A DNA stretch of 64,000 nucleotides from Mycetocola_A sp015752285. GTDB taxonomy: Bacteria; Actinomycetota; Actinomycetes; Actinomycetales; Microbacteriaceae. Shown here piece after piece: positions 1-8,108 of the stretch. The notes below the pieces were generated by a model, which was given only the letters and a program-made list of their open reading frames with translations, ran no database searches and was not told where the DNA came from. The DNA lies in NCBI RefSeq assembly GCF_015752285.1, contig NZ_JADOUY010000001.1:248001-312000 (forward strand), in the 5' to 3' direction. The stretch's first letter is position 1. Every line of letters starts with the position of its first letter. The position numbers and the translations under genes were made by a program.

Positions 1-479
1 ATCTCTGCGGCGACCGGGTGCGAGACGGCGATCCACGATCCCGCGCGCCTGTAGAGCAGTTTGGCGAGCGCCAGCTGGAACTTCGTCGACCGACTTGCCG
101 TCGCCCGCTGGGGAACATGCAGTGTGTGATCGCTGATCGTCACACTGGGCCGGACTCGCGTCGGAAGGGAGGCCGCGACGATCAGCGCGATGAGGTTCCA
201 GTACGGCATCACCGACAGGACCGCGTCGACCGGGGTGGCACGGACTGCTCGCCGCACCATGGGTACTGCACCCACGAAGCTGCGCAGGCGGCTGCTCACA
301 TCCACGACCTCGAGATGTGTCGTGGCCAGGTCAGCTTCCGAGGGGTTGGTGAGCAGAACGCGCACCCGGTAACCCCTCGCCTGCAGAGCGGATGCCCACA
401 GCGACGCCACATGCTCGGCGCCACCACCGGACAGACTGGGGGCCAGGATCGCGACGGTGCCCGGCTCTGCGGTCTTCAC
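1..479 (-). CDS. Glycosyltransferase, GT-B fold, N-terminal part (cut by window edge)
   Basis: This gene runs off the left edge of the window; only the first 159 or so codons are visible. It begins at a GTG that overlaps the TGA stop of the upstream transferase by 4 bases (GTGA), which fixes the start and suggests translational coupling. The protein opens with VAILAPSLSGGGAEHVASLW, the glycine-rich start typical of GT4 glycosyltransferase donor/acceptor domains. A Rossmann-like pattern follows, ending in SHPVAAE. As the last visible gene of an exopolysaccharide operon it most likely adds a sugar to a lipid-linked repeat unit in the cytoplasm. Sugar specificity cannot be read from this fragment. 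Confidence 0.8.
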   Translation of the reverse strand, partial: MKTAEPGTVAILAPSLSGGGAEHVASLWASALQARGYRVRVLLTNPSEADLATTHLEVVDVSSRLRSFVGAVPMVRRAVRATPVDAVLSVMPYWNLIALIVAASLPTRVRPSVTISDHTLHVPQRATASRSTKFQLALAKLLYRRAGSWIAVSHPVAAE

Positions 480-1312
480 TGCAGATCCTCACGTGCGAGA
501 TGCACGCCCCACCGATCGTGCATCAGGATCGACCGCCAGGCGATGGCGAGGAACGCGGGTCCTTTCACGAGATATCGCGTTTTCAGCCGCTTCGGCTCCT
601 GGACGAGCCGCCACAGCCATTCCGCTCCGAGGCGTCGAAGAACACTCGGCGCACGGCGCGCCGTTCCAGCGGCGAAATCGACCGCGGCGCCGGCGCCGAT
701 GTACACGCCGGGCGGAAGCATCGAGCGCCAGTGCATGAACCACATCTCCTGCTTCGGTGCCCCGAGACACAGGAAGACGATGTCCGCAGACAGGGCGCGC
801 AGGTCGTCGATGACCTCTGTCGAGCGCGGATCGTCCACGACGGCGAGGTGCGGAAATGGCACGCTCACCACGTTCGCCCCCGGATGCGCCTCCTGCAGTC
901 GCGCGACAGCCAGCCGGCTCACACCCGCGTCGCCGCCGGCGATCGCAATCGTCCACCCTTCACGCTCGGACTCGCCGACAAGAAATGGCAGGAGGTCGGC
1001 GCCGGTGTGCCGATGAACGCCCGTCGCTCCGAGAAGCCGCGCAAGCATCGTCAGCGGGGCCCCGTCGATGAGTCGAAGAGCCGCGTCCTGATAGGCCCCA
1101 CGGAACTCCGGATCCCTGTCGAGATCGATTGTCTGGTCCACGTTCGGTGTGACGACCAGCACGGGCTCAGCCAGCGTGCGCATGGCACGGATGCGTTCCA
1201 GGAGGACAGCAGGTGATCGCCAGAACAGCGGCTCTCCCGCCAAAGTCAGGCGGCCATCCGGGTGCACACGGAGCGTGGTGGCGGAGTCGGTTCGCAGTCT
1301 GAGGTCACCCAT
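476..1312 (-). CDS. WecG/TagA/CpsF family glycosyltransferase
   Basis: This 278-residue protein belongs to the WecG/TagA/CpsF family (GT26), which transfers a hexosamine or similar sugar from a UDP donor onto an undecaprenyl-linked acceptor at the inner membrane face. Family hallmarks are visible: TPNVDQ near residue 55, the conserved DGAPL around residue 85, and LGAPKQEMWF near 185. The C-terminal part is rich in Arg/Lys and Trp (WLWRLVQEPKRLKTRY), as in TagA, where this tail attaches to the membrane. It overlaps the upstream glycosyltransferase by 8 bp and the downstream one by 4 bp, so it sits inside one co-translated exopolysaccharide operon. The exact sugar is unknown. Confidence 0.9.
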   Translation of the reverse strand: MGDLRLRTDSATTLRVHPDGRLTLAGEPLFWRSPAVLLERIRAMRTLAEPVLVVTPNVDQTIDLDRDPEFRGAYQDAALRLIDGAPLTMLARLLGATGVHRHTGADLLPFLVGESEREGWTIAIAGGDAGVSRLAVARLQEAHPGANVVSVPFPHLAVVDDPRSTEVIDDLRALSADIVFLCLGAPKQEMWFMHWRSMLPPGVYIGAGAAVDFAAGTARRAPSVLRRLGAEWLWRLVQEPKRLKTRYLVKGPAFLAIAWRSILMHDRWGVHLAREDLQ

Positions 1313-2507
1313 CGGACAACCAGCCGTCGTAGATCCGACCGATCACATCGGGCGCCCCGAGTGAAGCCACCCTCTCCCGGACGACGGATCTGCTGATCGT
1401 TTCGGAGGATGCGACGCGGCCGGCGATCTCGCTCGGCTCCCGGCCGGTCACGTAACCGGTGTTCCCGTTCACCACGAGCCGGCCGGTATCCGAACCCTGT
1501 GTCACGACCGGCACGAGTCCGGCGACCATGGCTTCGACCAGCACACAGGGGAAGCCCTCGTACCCGGGATGCGACGTCATGAGAAAGACGCCGCCACGCG
1601 CCAGGGTCTTCGCGACCTCAGCCGGTTCGACCCTGCCACGGATCAGCACCCGGTTCCGGAGCTTGGGGGGCATCTGCGCGACACGATCGTGCAGACCGGC
1701 AAGGCGTGTGCCGGATCCCAGAATTTCTAGAGACCAGTCTCGTTCGGGATGGTCGGCGCTGAGCTGTTCGAACGCGTCGATCGCCAGGGCGGGGTCTTTC
1801 GGGGATTCGAGCCGGCCGACCCACACGATCTTGTGCGGGTCGCGGTCGTGACGGCCAGCGACGACCAGATCGGGATCGAACCAGGTCGGTGAGAAGCGCG
1901 TTCGTGGATTCCAGCGGCGAACGGTGACCGCGAAGTCCTCATTGAAGACGGTGACGGACTTTGCCGTGCGCACGACGCTCTTCTCGAGCCGTCCGTGTGC
2001 GTCACGGAACAGTCGCCAGAACGAGTCCGACGTGTCGCCGGTGAGTCCGTTCCTCTGGGTGTGGATGAAGTAACCCTGAGGTTCCCGCAGGAGGAAACGC
2101 AATGCGAGCGCGACATCCATTCGGTGCGCCTCGACCATCCGTCGTTGAGGAAGACGGTGTCGATACCGAAGGAGACCGGCGATCAGTCGAACCGAGTGCG
2201 GAATCCGCCTCGACAGGTCAGCCGGGTCCAGACGAACGACCGGCAGAAACCAGACGTGACGCTCGCCGAACCGGTGTCGCTCCCACCTGCCGAGGCGGCG
2301 GGTTGCAGGGCCGGAGCCGGTGTCCACGCCGACGATCGCGAGCTGCAGTCCCTCCGGCGCGTACCGGCAGATGCCGCGCAGGATGGTGTCGATTCCTCCG
2401 GGCGATGGCCGCGCGGGATCGAACTGATGAACAACGATCCGATCGACCGTGCGGGGCTCGGACAGATCCTCAGGCGCCCGCGCTCCGAGGTCGGCTGGGC
2501 GCTTCAT
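1305..2507 (-). CDS. Glycosyltransferase family 4 (exopolysaccharide)
   Basis: This 400-residue GT-B glycosyltransferase has the C-terminal GT4 nucleotide-sugar domain: KIVWVGRLESPKDPALAI, then LEILGSG, and the retaining-GT signature SHPGYEGFPCVLVEAMVAGLVPV with the E-x7-E spacing. The reading frame is open further upstream, but the start is set at the ATG that overlaps the upstream kinase stop (ATGA), giving the N-terminus MKRPADLGARAPEDLSEPRT. Residues 19-50 (VHQFDPARPSPGGIDTILRG) resemble the acceptor-domain start of GT4 enzymes. It acts in the cytoplasm on lipid-linked intermediates. Substrate is not inferable. Confidence 0.88.
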   Translation of the reverse strand: MKRPADLGARAPEDLSEPRTVDRIVVHQFDPARPSPGGIDTILRGICRYAPEGLQLAIVGVDTGSGPATRRLGRWERHRFGERHVWFLPVVRLDPADLSRRIPHSVRLIAGLLRYRHRLPQRRMVEAHRMDVALALRFLLREPQGYFIHTQRNGLTGDTSDSFWRLFRDAHGRLEKSVVRTAKSVTVFNEDFAVTVRRWNPRTRFSPTWFDPDLVVAGRHDRDPHKIVWVGRLESPKDPALAIDAFEQLSADHPERDWSLEILGSGTRLAGLHDRVAQMPPKLRNRVLIRGRVEPAEVAKTLARGGVFLMTSHPGYEGFPCVLVEAMVAGLVPVVTQGSDTGRLVVNGNTGYVTGREPSEIAGRVASSETISRSVVRERVASLGAPDVIGRIYDGWLSDG

Positions 2508-3967
2508 TTTTTGAGTTTCACGCGTTTGGCAGTTGCGGTGTCCGGTTCGTACCCGTAGGTGCCGTACCCCAGTTCGTAGCCGTACGAGACCGCGCTCGAC
2601 CCCTTGGTCGGCAACATCGTGAGAACGACGCCCGAGACCGGTGCGCCGACGTTCGCCAGCGCGGCGAGCGCGCCCCGGAGCTGGTTCTTGTGGGTGCGGC
2701 CGGCTGCGACCACCATGATCGTGCCGCCCACCTTCTTGGCGAGGATCGCCGCGTCGGTGACCGGCAACAGCGGCGGTGAATCGAAGATGACAACGTCGAA
2801 GATGCCGTTGAGTTCGGTGATGAGTTGCGACATCCGTGCGGAGCCCAGCAGCTCGCTGGGGTTGGGTGGGACGTGTCCGGCAGGAAGGACGTAGAGTCCG
2901 GCCATCCCCCACGGTTGCATGACGTCACTCAGCTCGGCCCGGCCGATCAGCACATCGGTGAGACCGACGACGCCCTCCAGCCCCATGTAGTCGGCGACCG
3001 TCGGCCGACGCAGGTCAGCATCGACGAGGAGGACTCGGGATCCGGCGTCGGCGAGTGCGATGGCGAGGTTCGCGCTTGTCGTGCTTTTTCCCTCGCTCTG
3101 GATGGAGGAGGTGATGACGAAACTGCGGTCGGATCGAGCTACTTCGAGGAAGGACAGGTTTGTCCGCAGGGTCCGGAACGATTCGGCACGACGACTTCGC
3201 GGGTCGGCGTGCACGGTGAGCGGGCTTTCCTTCGCGTTGGGGTCGAATCCGATGCCACCGAGTACGGCAACATCGGTCACCTGTTTGAGGTCGCTCTCGT
3301 TCCGAATGCGTGTTTCGAGCGTCTCACGCAGCACGGCGGTTGCGAGCCCGAGGATCAGCCCGGCTGCCGCACCCAGGGCAAGGTTGAGCGGAATCCGCGG
3401 ACTCGCCGGCAACACCGGCACCATCGCCTCCTGGGCGCGCGTGAGCTTGACCGGTGAGATCGCTTCATCCAGCGCCGGGCTTTCGACATCCTCGACCACG
3501 GCAGCCAGATTGTCTGATGCGGAGTTGGCGATGGCGGCGGCACGTCCAGGATCCGTATCGTTCACCGTGATGGCGATGATCGACGTATCCAGCGGTGCGG
3601 ATGCCACGATCTGCGTCGCCAGAAGTTCTGGCGTGATATCGAGGTCGAGCTGGCGGATCACCGGTAACAGAACGAGGGGTGTCAGCACGAGGTCGGAATA
3701 GGTTCTCACCCGCTGCACGCTGAACGCGTTGCCCTGTACCAGGTCGGAAACGGTGCCGGCGGATTGTGTCGACACGAAGACCTTCGCGGTCGCGCTGTAC
3801 GAGGGAGTCTGCAGCGCCGAGAACGCAGCTGCGGCTCCGACGCCTAAGAGCGTGACGGATGCGATGACCCACCAGCCTTTGCGCAAGACGCGGAAATAGT
3901 CGCGAAGATCCAAGGCTCGGCCAATCTCACGCGCAATAATCGGGGTGATGCGCGAAGTATCAGTCAT
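2504..3967 (-). CDS. Polysaccharide co-polymerase with C-terminal BY-kinase domain (Wzc/CpsD-like)
   Basis: This 487-residue fusion controls exopolysaccharide chain length and export. Residues 20-220 are a Wzz-type domain with transmembrane segments at about 31-51 and 193-213 flanking an extracytoplasmic loop. Residues 255-460 are a bacterial tyrosine-kinase domain: Walker A SEGKST (291-296), Walker A' VLLVDADLR (312-320) and Walker B VVIFDSPP (392-399). The tail has five tyrosines (462, 464, 468, 471, 473), the usual autophosphorylation cluster. The start is the ATG giving MTDTSRITPI; an in-frame extension upstream lacks a sensible N-terminus. It heads the operon with ATGA overlap to the next gene. 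In many Firmicutes the two halves are separate proteins; here they are fused, as in Actinobacteria and Gram-negatives. Confidence 0.93.
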   Translation of the reverse strand: MTDTSRITPIIAREIGRALDLRDYFRVLRKGWWVIASVTLLGVGAAAAFSALQTPSYSATAKVFVSTQSAGTVSDLVQGNAFSVQRVRTYSDLVLTPLVLLPVIRQLDLDITPELLATQIVASAPLDTSIIAITVNDTDPGRAAAIANSASDNLAAVVEDVESPALDEAISPVKLTRAQEAMVPVLPASPRIPLNLALGAAAGLILGLATAVLRETLETRIRNESDLKQVTDVAVLGGIGFDPNAKESPLTVHADPRSRRAESFRTLRTNLSFLEVARSDRSFVITSSIQSEGKSTTSANLAIALADAGSRVLLVDADLRRPTVADYMGLEGVVGLTDVLIGRAELSDVMQPWGMAGLYVLPAGHVPPNPSELLGSARMSQLITELNGIFDVVIFDSPPLLPVTDAAILAKKVGGTIMVVAAGRTHKNQLRGALAALANVGAPVSGVVLTMLPTKGSSAVSYGYELGYGTYGYEPDTATAKRVKLKK

Positions 3968-4144
3968 GGTGCCACAGGTGAGGGTCAGCGCTTCTCCCCC
4001 AACCCGGGGGGTAGTGCCCGATCGAGGCACTTTTCGAAGGCCGTATGCACGCCTCGTATGCGGCAAATCGAGCCCGCAGCAGAGGCCAGAAAGCCCGCAT
4101 TCTTCAGGCCGCTACTGCGGTCTCGACGCACACAACGCTGGCAC

Positions 4145-4170
4145 GAAAAAGGGAGCCCTCGATGGACTCC
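4145..4170 (-). terminator. Rho-independent terminator of tRNA-Tyr
   Basis: On the minus strand, GGAGTCC, a five-base loop ATCGA and GGGCTCC form a 7-bp stem with one G-T pair, followed by CTTTTT. It starts about 18 bases after the tRNA 3' end, so it should end the tRNA transcript and separate it from the exopolysaccharide operon. Confidence 0.8.
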
Positions 4171-4187
4171 GCTTTTCACAAAGAATG

Positions 4188-4269
4188 TGGCGAGTGAGGG
4201 ATTCGAACCCCCGAATGCTGAGCAGTCTGATTTACAGTCAGATCCCTTTGGCCGCTTGGGTAACTCGCC
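4188..4269 (-). tRNA. tRNA-Tyr (anticodon GTA)
   Basis: The minus strand folds as a class II tRNA. The 7-bp acceptor stem is GGCGAGT/ACTCGCC, the D-arm lies in ACCCAAGCGGCCAAAGG, and the anticodon stem-loop is TCTGA-CTGTAAA-TCAGA with anticodon GTA. A long variable arm follows, then the T-loop GGTTCGAATCC. The discriminator is A and CCA is not encoded. A long variable arm with GUA is the expected form of bacterial tRNA-Tyr. Confidence 0.96.
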
Positions 4270-4314
4270 AGACGCACTCGACCGACTTGAACAGACAACC
4301 GAAGGCGCGTGAAA

Positions 4315-4320
4315 ATAGTA
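4315..4320 (-). promoter_or_regulatory. Possible -10 element of the tRNA-Tyr promoter
   Basis: TACTAT on the minus strand lies 46 bases upstream of the mature tRNA 5' end. No good -35 box is seen at the expected distance, so this is tentative. Confidence 0.3.
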
Positions 4321-4354
4321 CCCTTGCCCGTCGTCTTCCGGAAATCGGCGCCGG

Positions 4355-5257
4355 TCAGGCCCCAACGACCGGAGGCAGTTGCAGCAGTGCGCCGTCGCTC
4401 CGGCAGGTCAGCGCCGCGATGAGCATCGCCTCGTCGAGCAAACGCCCCCACTCTGCGTCTCCCGCCGGCACCCCTCCGGTGAGGATGGCATGCACCGCAG
4501 CCGCCAGCGTCGCATCCCCGGCTCCCATGGTGTCGATGACCGGCCCCGGCAGGTCGACGATCGGGCGAGAAACCGTTCCGGTGACTGTCGAGACGGATGC
4601 CCCGGCGCGACCGGCCGTCGCGAGCACGTTCGCGGTTCCGGCCGAACGCAGCCGGTCGACGAGCTGAGCCAGGTCGATGCCGTACAGCAGGTCGGCATCC
4701 TCATCTCCGACCTTGCAGAGCAGGCTCGTAGCGCCGAGTCGTTCGAAGTTGGAGACGAATCGCCCGGCATCGTGCAGCATGCCCGCCCGGGGATTCGGAT
4801 CGATCACGAGGCGTCGCTGCGGGTTCGCGACGGCATCCTCCAGCGCCGCGGACTGTTCGTCGTCGTCGAAGGGGAAGCAGCTCACGACGACGAGGCGGGC
4901 ATCCGCGATCGCCAGCCGCTCGTCGTCGCCGAAGACGATGCGTCGCCCCTGGGCGGCGGCATTGAAGATGTACCGGGGTTCGCCTGCGCTGCGGTCGCTG
5001 GTCGCCCGCGACGACCCGAGCGGGCCGGGCGTCGCCAGCAGCTCGACCCCATACTGGTCGAGGAACAACCGGATGCTCTGCCCGTCTGCGTCATCCCCGA
5101 CCATGGCGAGAAGCGTCGTCGGCACACCCAGCCGAGCCAGGCCGACCGCCACGTTGAGCGCGGCGCCGCCGACGAAGTCACGACTCCCGTCAGCATCCCG
5201 GAGTTCGTCGATGAGCGCATCACCGATCACGATCACCCGGCCGTCGTCCCTGTGCAT
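4355..5257 (-). CDS. PfkB-family sugar kinase (fructokinase/ribokinase-like)
   Basis: This 300-residue PfkB-fold kinase phosphorylates a sugar with ATP in the cytoplasm. It shows the N-terminal glycine motif FVGGAALNVAVGLARLGVPT (about 28-47), the central DPNPRAGM region, and the C-terminal PfkB signature DTMGAGDATLAAA, whose Asp is the catalytic base. The start MHRDDGRVIVIGD is chosen because GAAAGGG lies about 7 bases upstream. A longer reading frame gives no better N-terminus. It is divergent from a LacI regulator with about 117 bp between them, the common arrangement for a locally regulated sugar-use gene. The substrate is probably fructose or a related sugar, but specificity is not proven by sequence. 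Confidence 0.88.
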   Translation of the reverse strand: MHRDDGRVIVIGDALIDELRDADGSRDFVGGAALNVAVGLARLGVPTTLLAMVGDDADGQSIRLFLDQYGVELLATPGPLGSSRATSDRSAGEPRYIFNAAAQGRRIVFGDDERLAIADARLVVVSCFPFDDDEQSAALEDAVANPQRRLVIDPNPRAGMLHDAGRFVSNFERLGATSLLCKVGDEDADLLYGIDLAQLVDRLRSAGTANVLATAGRAGASVSTVTGTVSRPIVDLPGPVIDTMGAGDATLAAAVHAILTGGVPAGDAEWGRLLDEAMLIAALTCRSDGALLQLPPVVGA

Positions 5258-5374
5258 GCGTACCCTTTCGTCAGAACCGAGCGTCCCATACCCGCTAAAC
5301 ATCCGCCACTGCGAGCATGCCCCTCACCCGTCGATATGCTGGCCACTGGCATTCACGCGCACAAGAGGAGTCCT

Positions 5375-6391
5375 ATGGCGGGCATCGAAGAGGTCGCGCG
5401 TCTCGCCGGCGTTTCAACGGCGACGGTGTCGCGCGCGCTGAGCGGGCGCGGCTACGTGTCTGAGAGCACCCGGCTGAAGGTCGCCCAGGCCGCCGGTGAG
5501 CTCGACTACGTCGTGTCGTCCAACGCCTCAAGCCTCGCCTCGGGCCGCACCCGCAACGTCGGTGTGGTCGTGCCCTTCCTCAACCACTGGTTTTTCGCGT
5601 CGGTCATCGAGGGCGCTGAGAGCGCTCTACTCCGCCAGGGTTACGATCTCACCCTCTACAACCTCAGCGGAGGCGGCGAGGAACGCAAGAGTGTGTTCGA
5701 CCATTTCCTGCTCCGCCAGCGCGTGGATGCCGTGATCGCTATCGGTCTCGAACTCACCGAAGCGGAGGTGTCGAGCCTGCACGCCATGGGCAAGCCGCTC
5801 ATCGGTGTCGGCGGCCCGATCACCGGTGTGTTCAGTCTTACCATGGACGACGTCGCCGTCGCCCGCCTGGCCACCGAGCACCTGATCGAACTCGGCCACA
5901 CCCGCATCGCCCACATCGGTGGAGGCAAGGAGTTCGACCTGGACTTCCATCTGCCGTCCAACCGGCGGATCGGCTACGAACAGGCGCTGCAGGATGCCGG
6001 TGTCGAGGTCGACGGGTCACTCTTCCGCCCGGCCGACTTCACCCTCCCCGGCGGCTACGAAGCCGCCAAGCAGCTGCTCGGCAGCCCGCGCAACCGGCCG
6101 ACCGCGATCGTGGCATCGTCTGATGAGATGGCGATCGGCAGCATCCTCGCCGCCCGCGACCTCGGTCTCTCGGTTCCGCAGGACCTGTCGGTGGTCGGCA
6201 TCGACGACCACCAGCTCTCGACCTTCTTCGGGCTCACGACGGTGGCACAGTTCCCGAAGCGGCAGGGCGAGCAGGCTGTCGAAGCGCTCATGCAACTGCT
6301 CGAGCCGAACCCCGAGGTGTCTGAAAACGCCGACGTACCTCTGCCGTACGAGCTCATCGTGCGCTCGTCGACTGCGCGCCCAGCCCCGTAG
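5375..6391 (+). CDS. LacI-family transcriptional regulator
   Basis: This 338-residue repressor has a LacI helix-turn-helix at residues 3-25 (IEEVARLAGVSTATVSRALS), a hinge around 45-60, and a periplasmic-binding-protein-like sensor domain (VGVVVPFLNHWFFASVIEGA onward; VVGIDDHQLSTFFGLTTV near the end). The ATG is preceded by AAGAGGAG. It is transcribed away from the PfkB kinase and probably controls it from the shared intergenic region. I could not find a clear palindromic operator there by eye. The effector is probably the kinase substrate or product. Confidence 0.92.
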   Translation: MAGIEEVARLAGVSTATVSRALSGRGYVSESTRLKVAQAAGELDYVVSSNASSLASGRTRNVGVVVPFLNHWFFASVIEGAESALLRQGYDLTLYNLSGGGEERKSVFDHFLLRQRVDAVIAIGLELTEAEVSSLHAMGKPLIGVGGPITGVFSLTMDDVAVARLATEHLIELGHTRIAHIGGGKEFDLDFHLPSNRRIGYEQALQDAGVEVDGSLFRPADFTLPGGYEAAKQLLGSPRNRPTAIVASSDEMAIGSILAARDLGLSVPQDLSVVGIDDHQLSTFFGLTTVAQFPKRQGEQAVEALMQLLEPNPEVSENADVPLPYELIVRSSTARPAP

Positions 6392-6484
6392 GCGAGCGAA
6401 CCCGCAGCGAGCTACTCAAGCCCGTTGGGGCGAGCGCCGACCACCGGCATCCGCTCCCCCGCGCGGATCGCGTAGCATGAGGCC

Positions 6485-6973
6485 ATGGCAGATTCATCGT
6501 TTGACGTGGTCAGCAAGGTCGACAAGATGGAGGCGGACAACGCCCTCCACCAGGCGCACAAGGAGATCGAGCAGCGCTACGACTTCAAGGGCACCGGGGC
6601 ATCGATCGCGCCGTCCGGTGACAAGATCCTGATGAAGGCGAACAGCGAGGAGCGCGTCAAGGCGATCCTCGACGTCTTCCAGACCAAGCTCATCAAGCGC
6701 GGCATCTCGCTGAAGAGCCTGGACTCCGGCGACCCGTACGCGAGTGGCAAGGAGTACCGCATCGAGGCGGAACTGAAAGACGGCATCACGCAGGAGAACG
6801 CGAAGAAGATCAACAAGATCATCCGGGACGAGGCACCCAAGGGTGTCAAGAGCCAGATCCAGGGCGACGAACTGCGTGTGCAGTCGAAGAGCCGCGACGA
6901 CCTGCAGGAAACGATCGCTCTGCTCAAGGGCAAGGATCTCGACATCGACCTGCAGTTCATCAACTTCCGCTAG
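6485..6973 (+). CDS. YajQ-family nucleotide-binding protein
   Basis: This 162-residue protein matches the YajQ family over its full length, with the start MADSSFDVVSKVDKMEADNA, the QRYDFKGTGASI motif and the C-terminal DLQFINFR ending. Family members bind RNA or nucleotides; some proteobacterial members are cyclic-di-GMP receptors that affect transcription. Two ferredoxin-like subdomains are expected. Whether the actinobacterial protein binds cyclic-di-GMP is unknown. The next gene starts 15 bp downstream, so the two may be co-transcribed. Confidence 0.93.
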   Translation: MADSSFDVVSKVDKMEADNALHQAHKEIEQRYDFKGTGASIAPSGDKILMKANSEERVKAILDVFQTKLIKRGISLKSLDSGDPYASGKEYRIEAELKDGITQENAKKINKIIRDEAPKGVKSQIQGDELRVQSKSRDDLQETIALLKGKDLDIDLQFINFR

Positions 6974-6988
6974 TTCCGACCACTCATC

Positions 6989-7915
6989 ATGAGCGTGCTG
7001 GTTCTCGGTGCCGGCCCTGTCGGGTCGAACGTCACCCGCGCGTTCCTCGCTCGCGGTGACGAGGTGACCGTGGCGACACGGTCGGGCACGACGGTGGATG
7101 GTGCGGCCACCGCTCACCTCGACGCTGCGGATGCTCCGGCGCTGAGTCGCGCGGCATCAGATCACGCGACGATCGTGGTGTGCACCAATCCGCCGTACCA
7201 CCGCTGGCGTTCCGACTGGCCGCCGATCGTGGATGCCGTGATCCAGGCGGCCCGCGCCACAGGCGCCGACGTCGTCATGGTCGGCAACCTGTACTCATAC
7301 GGACACGCGTCGATGCCGATGACCGAGCGCTCTCCCGAGGATCCGGCTGAGTCGAAGGGGGAGGTGCGGCGCGAACTCTGGGGTTCCCTCCGCCTGGCGA
7401 CCGAGCGCGGCGACATCCGTGCTGTCGAAGTCCGGGCGAGCGACTACTTCGGCCCGGACGCGACCGGTGACGCACACCTCGGTACCCGGTTCTTCGAACC
7501 GATCCTGGCCGGCAAACGGTCCTGGGCGGTCGGCAACCCCTCTCTCGACCACAGCTGGGCCTACCTGCCCGACCTCGCGGCCACCGTCGTGGCGGCAAGC
7601 ACGTATGCGGGCGCGTGGGGTCGCGTGTGGCACGTGCCTGCCGCATCCGATCTCAGTCGCACCGCCATCTGCAGGCAGGTGAACGCGCGGTATGGCGTTC
7701 ACGGGTCGGTTTCGGCGATCCCGTCGTGGGTACTCGGCGGTGTCGGCGCGTTCAGCCCGATGCTGCGCGAGGTGGCAGCGTCGAGCTACCAGTTCCGGTC
7801 GCCGTTCGTGTCGGATGCCGCTCAGACCGAACGCGAACTCGGCGTGCGGGCAACGGGCTGGGACGAGGCGCTCGACGCGACTGTCGGCTACTACCGGGGC
7901 CTGTCGAACCGCTGA
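6989..7915 (+). CDS. NAD-dependent epimerase/dehydratase-like oxidoreductase
   Basis: This 308-residue Rossmann protein opens with VLVLGAGPVGSNVTRAFLARG, an NAD(P)-binding GxGxxG motif at residues 7-12. In the middle it carries YSYGHASMPMTE, where short-chain reductases have their Tyr, and RASDYFGPDA, typical of extended SDR nucleotide-sugar-type proteins in actinobacteria. The classic YxxxK is not intact, so a catalytic role is uncertain. It follows yajQ by 15 bp. Likely an atypical extended SDR of unknown substrate. Confidence 0.8.
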   Translation: MSVLVLGAGPVGSNVTRAFLARGDEVTVATRSGTTVDGAATAHLDAADAPALSRAASDHATIVVCTNPPYHRWRSDWPPIVDAVIQAARATGADVVMVGNLYSYGHASMPMTERSPEDPAESKGEVRRELWGSLRLATERGDIRAVEVRASDYFGPDATGDAHLGTRFFEPILAGKRSWAVGNPSLDHSWAYLPDLAATVVAASTYAGAWGRVWHVPAASDLSRTAICRQVNARYGVHGSVSAIPSWVLGGVGAFSPMLREVAASSYQFRSPFVSDAAQTERELGVRATGWDEALDATVGYYRGLSNR

Positions 7916-7959
7916 CGGTTGGGCCCCGTGCGCGCGACCGGCGCCGCCCGAGGCTGGCT

Positions 7960-8042
7960 GTGCTGCAGTTGTGTGCCGCTGCTGCAGTTGCAGTTGCAGC
8001 ATCGGCAGGAAAGTGCAGCATGGATGTCGGAAAGTGCAGCAC
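7960..8042. repeat. CAGTTG/GTGCAGCA-rich intergenic repeats with an inverted repeat
   Basis: Between the SDR gene and the convergent permease there is a short repeat-rich stretch. CAGTTG occurs in tandem around 7984-7995. GGAAAGTGCAGCA is nearly repeated at about 8008 and 8029. An inverted pair GTGCTGCA (7960-7967) / TGCAGCAC (8035-8042) could fold. It may be the joint terminator region of the two convergent genes, but no T-tract is present. Confidence 0.45.
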
Positions 8043-8108
8043 GCGCACGATACTGCGACGATCGAACGGAACTGCAGCCCTCGCCCGCAGCGCCGCCAAC
8101 CACAACAG

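Noticed and set aside
4379..6391. A 670-codon plus-strand frame covering the sugar kinase and LacI gene
   Set aside because: Its first third is the antisense of the PfkB kinase. The LacI protein starts at 5375, where a helix-turn-helix and ribosome site are found.
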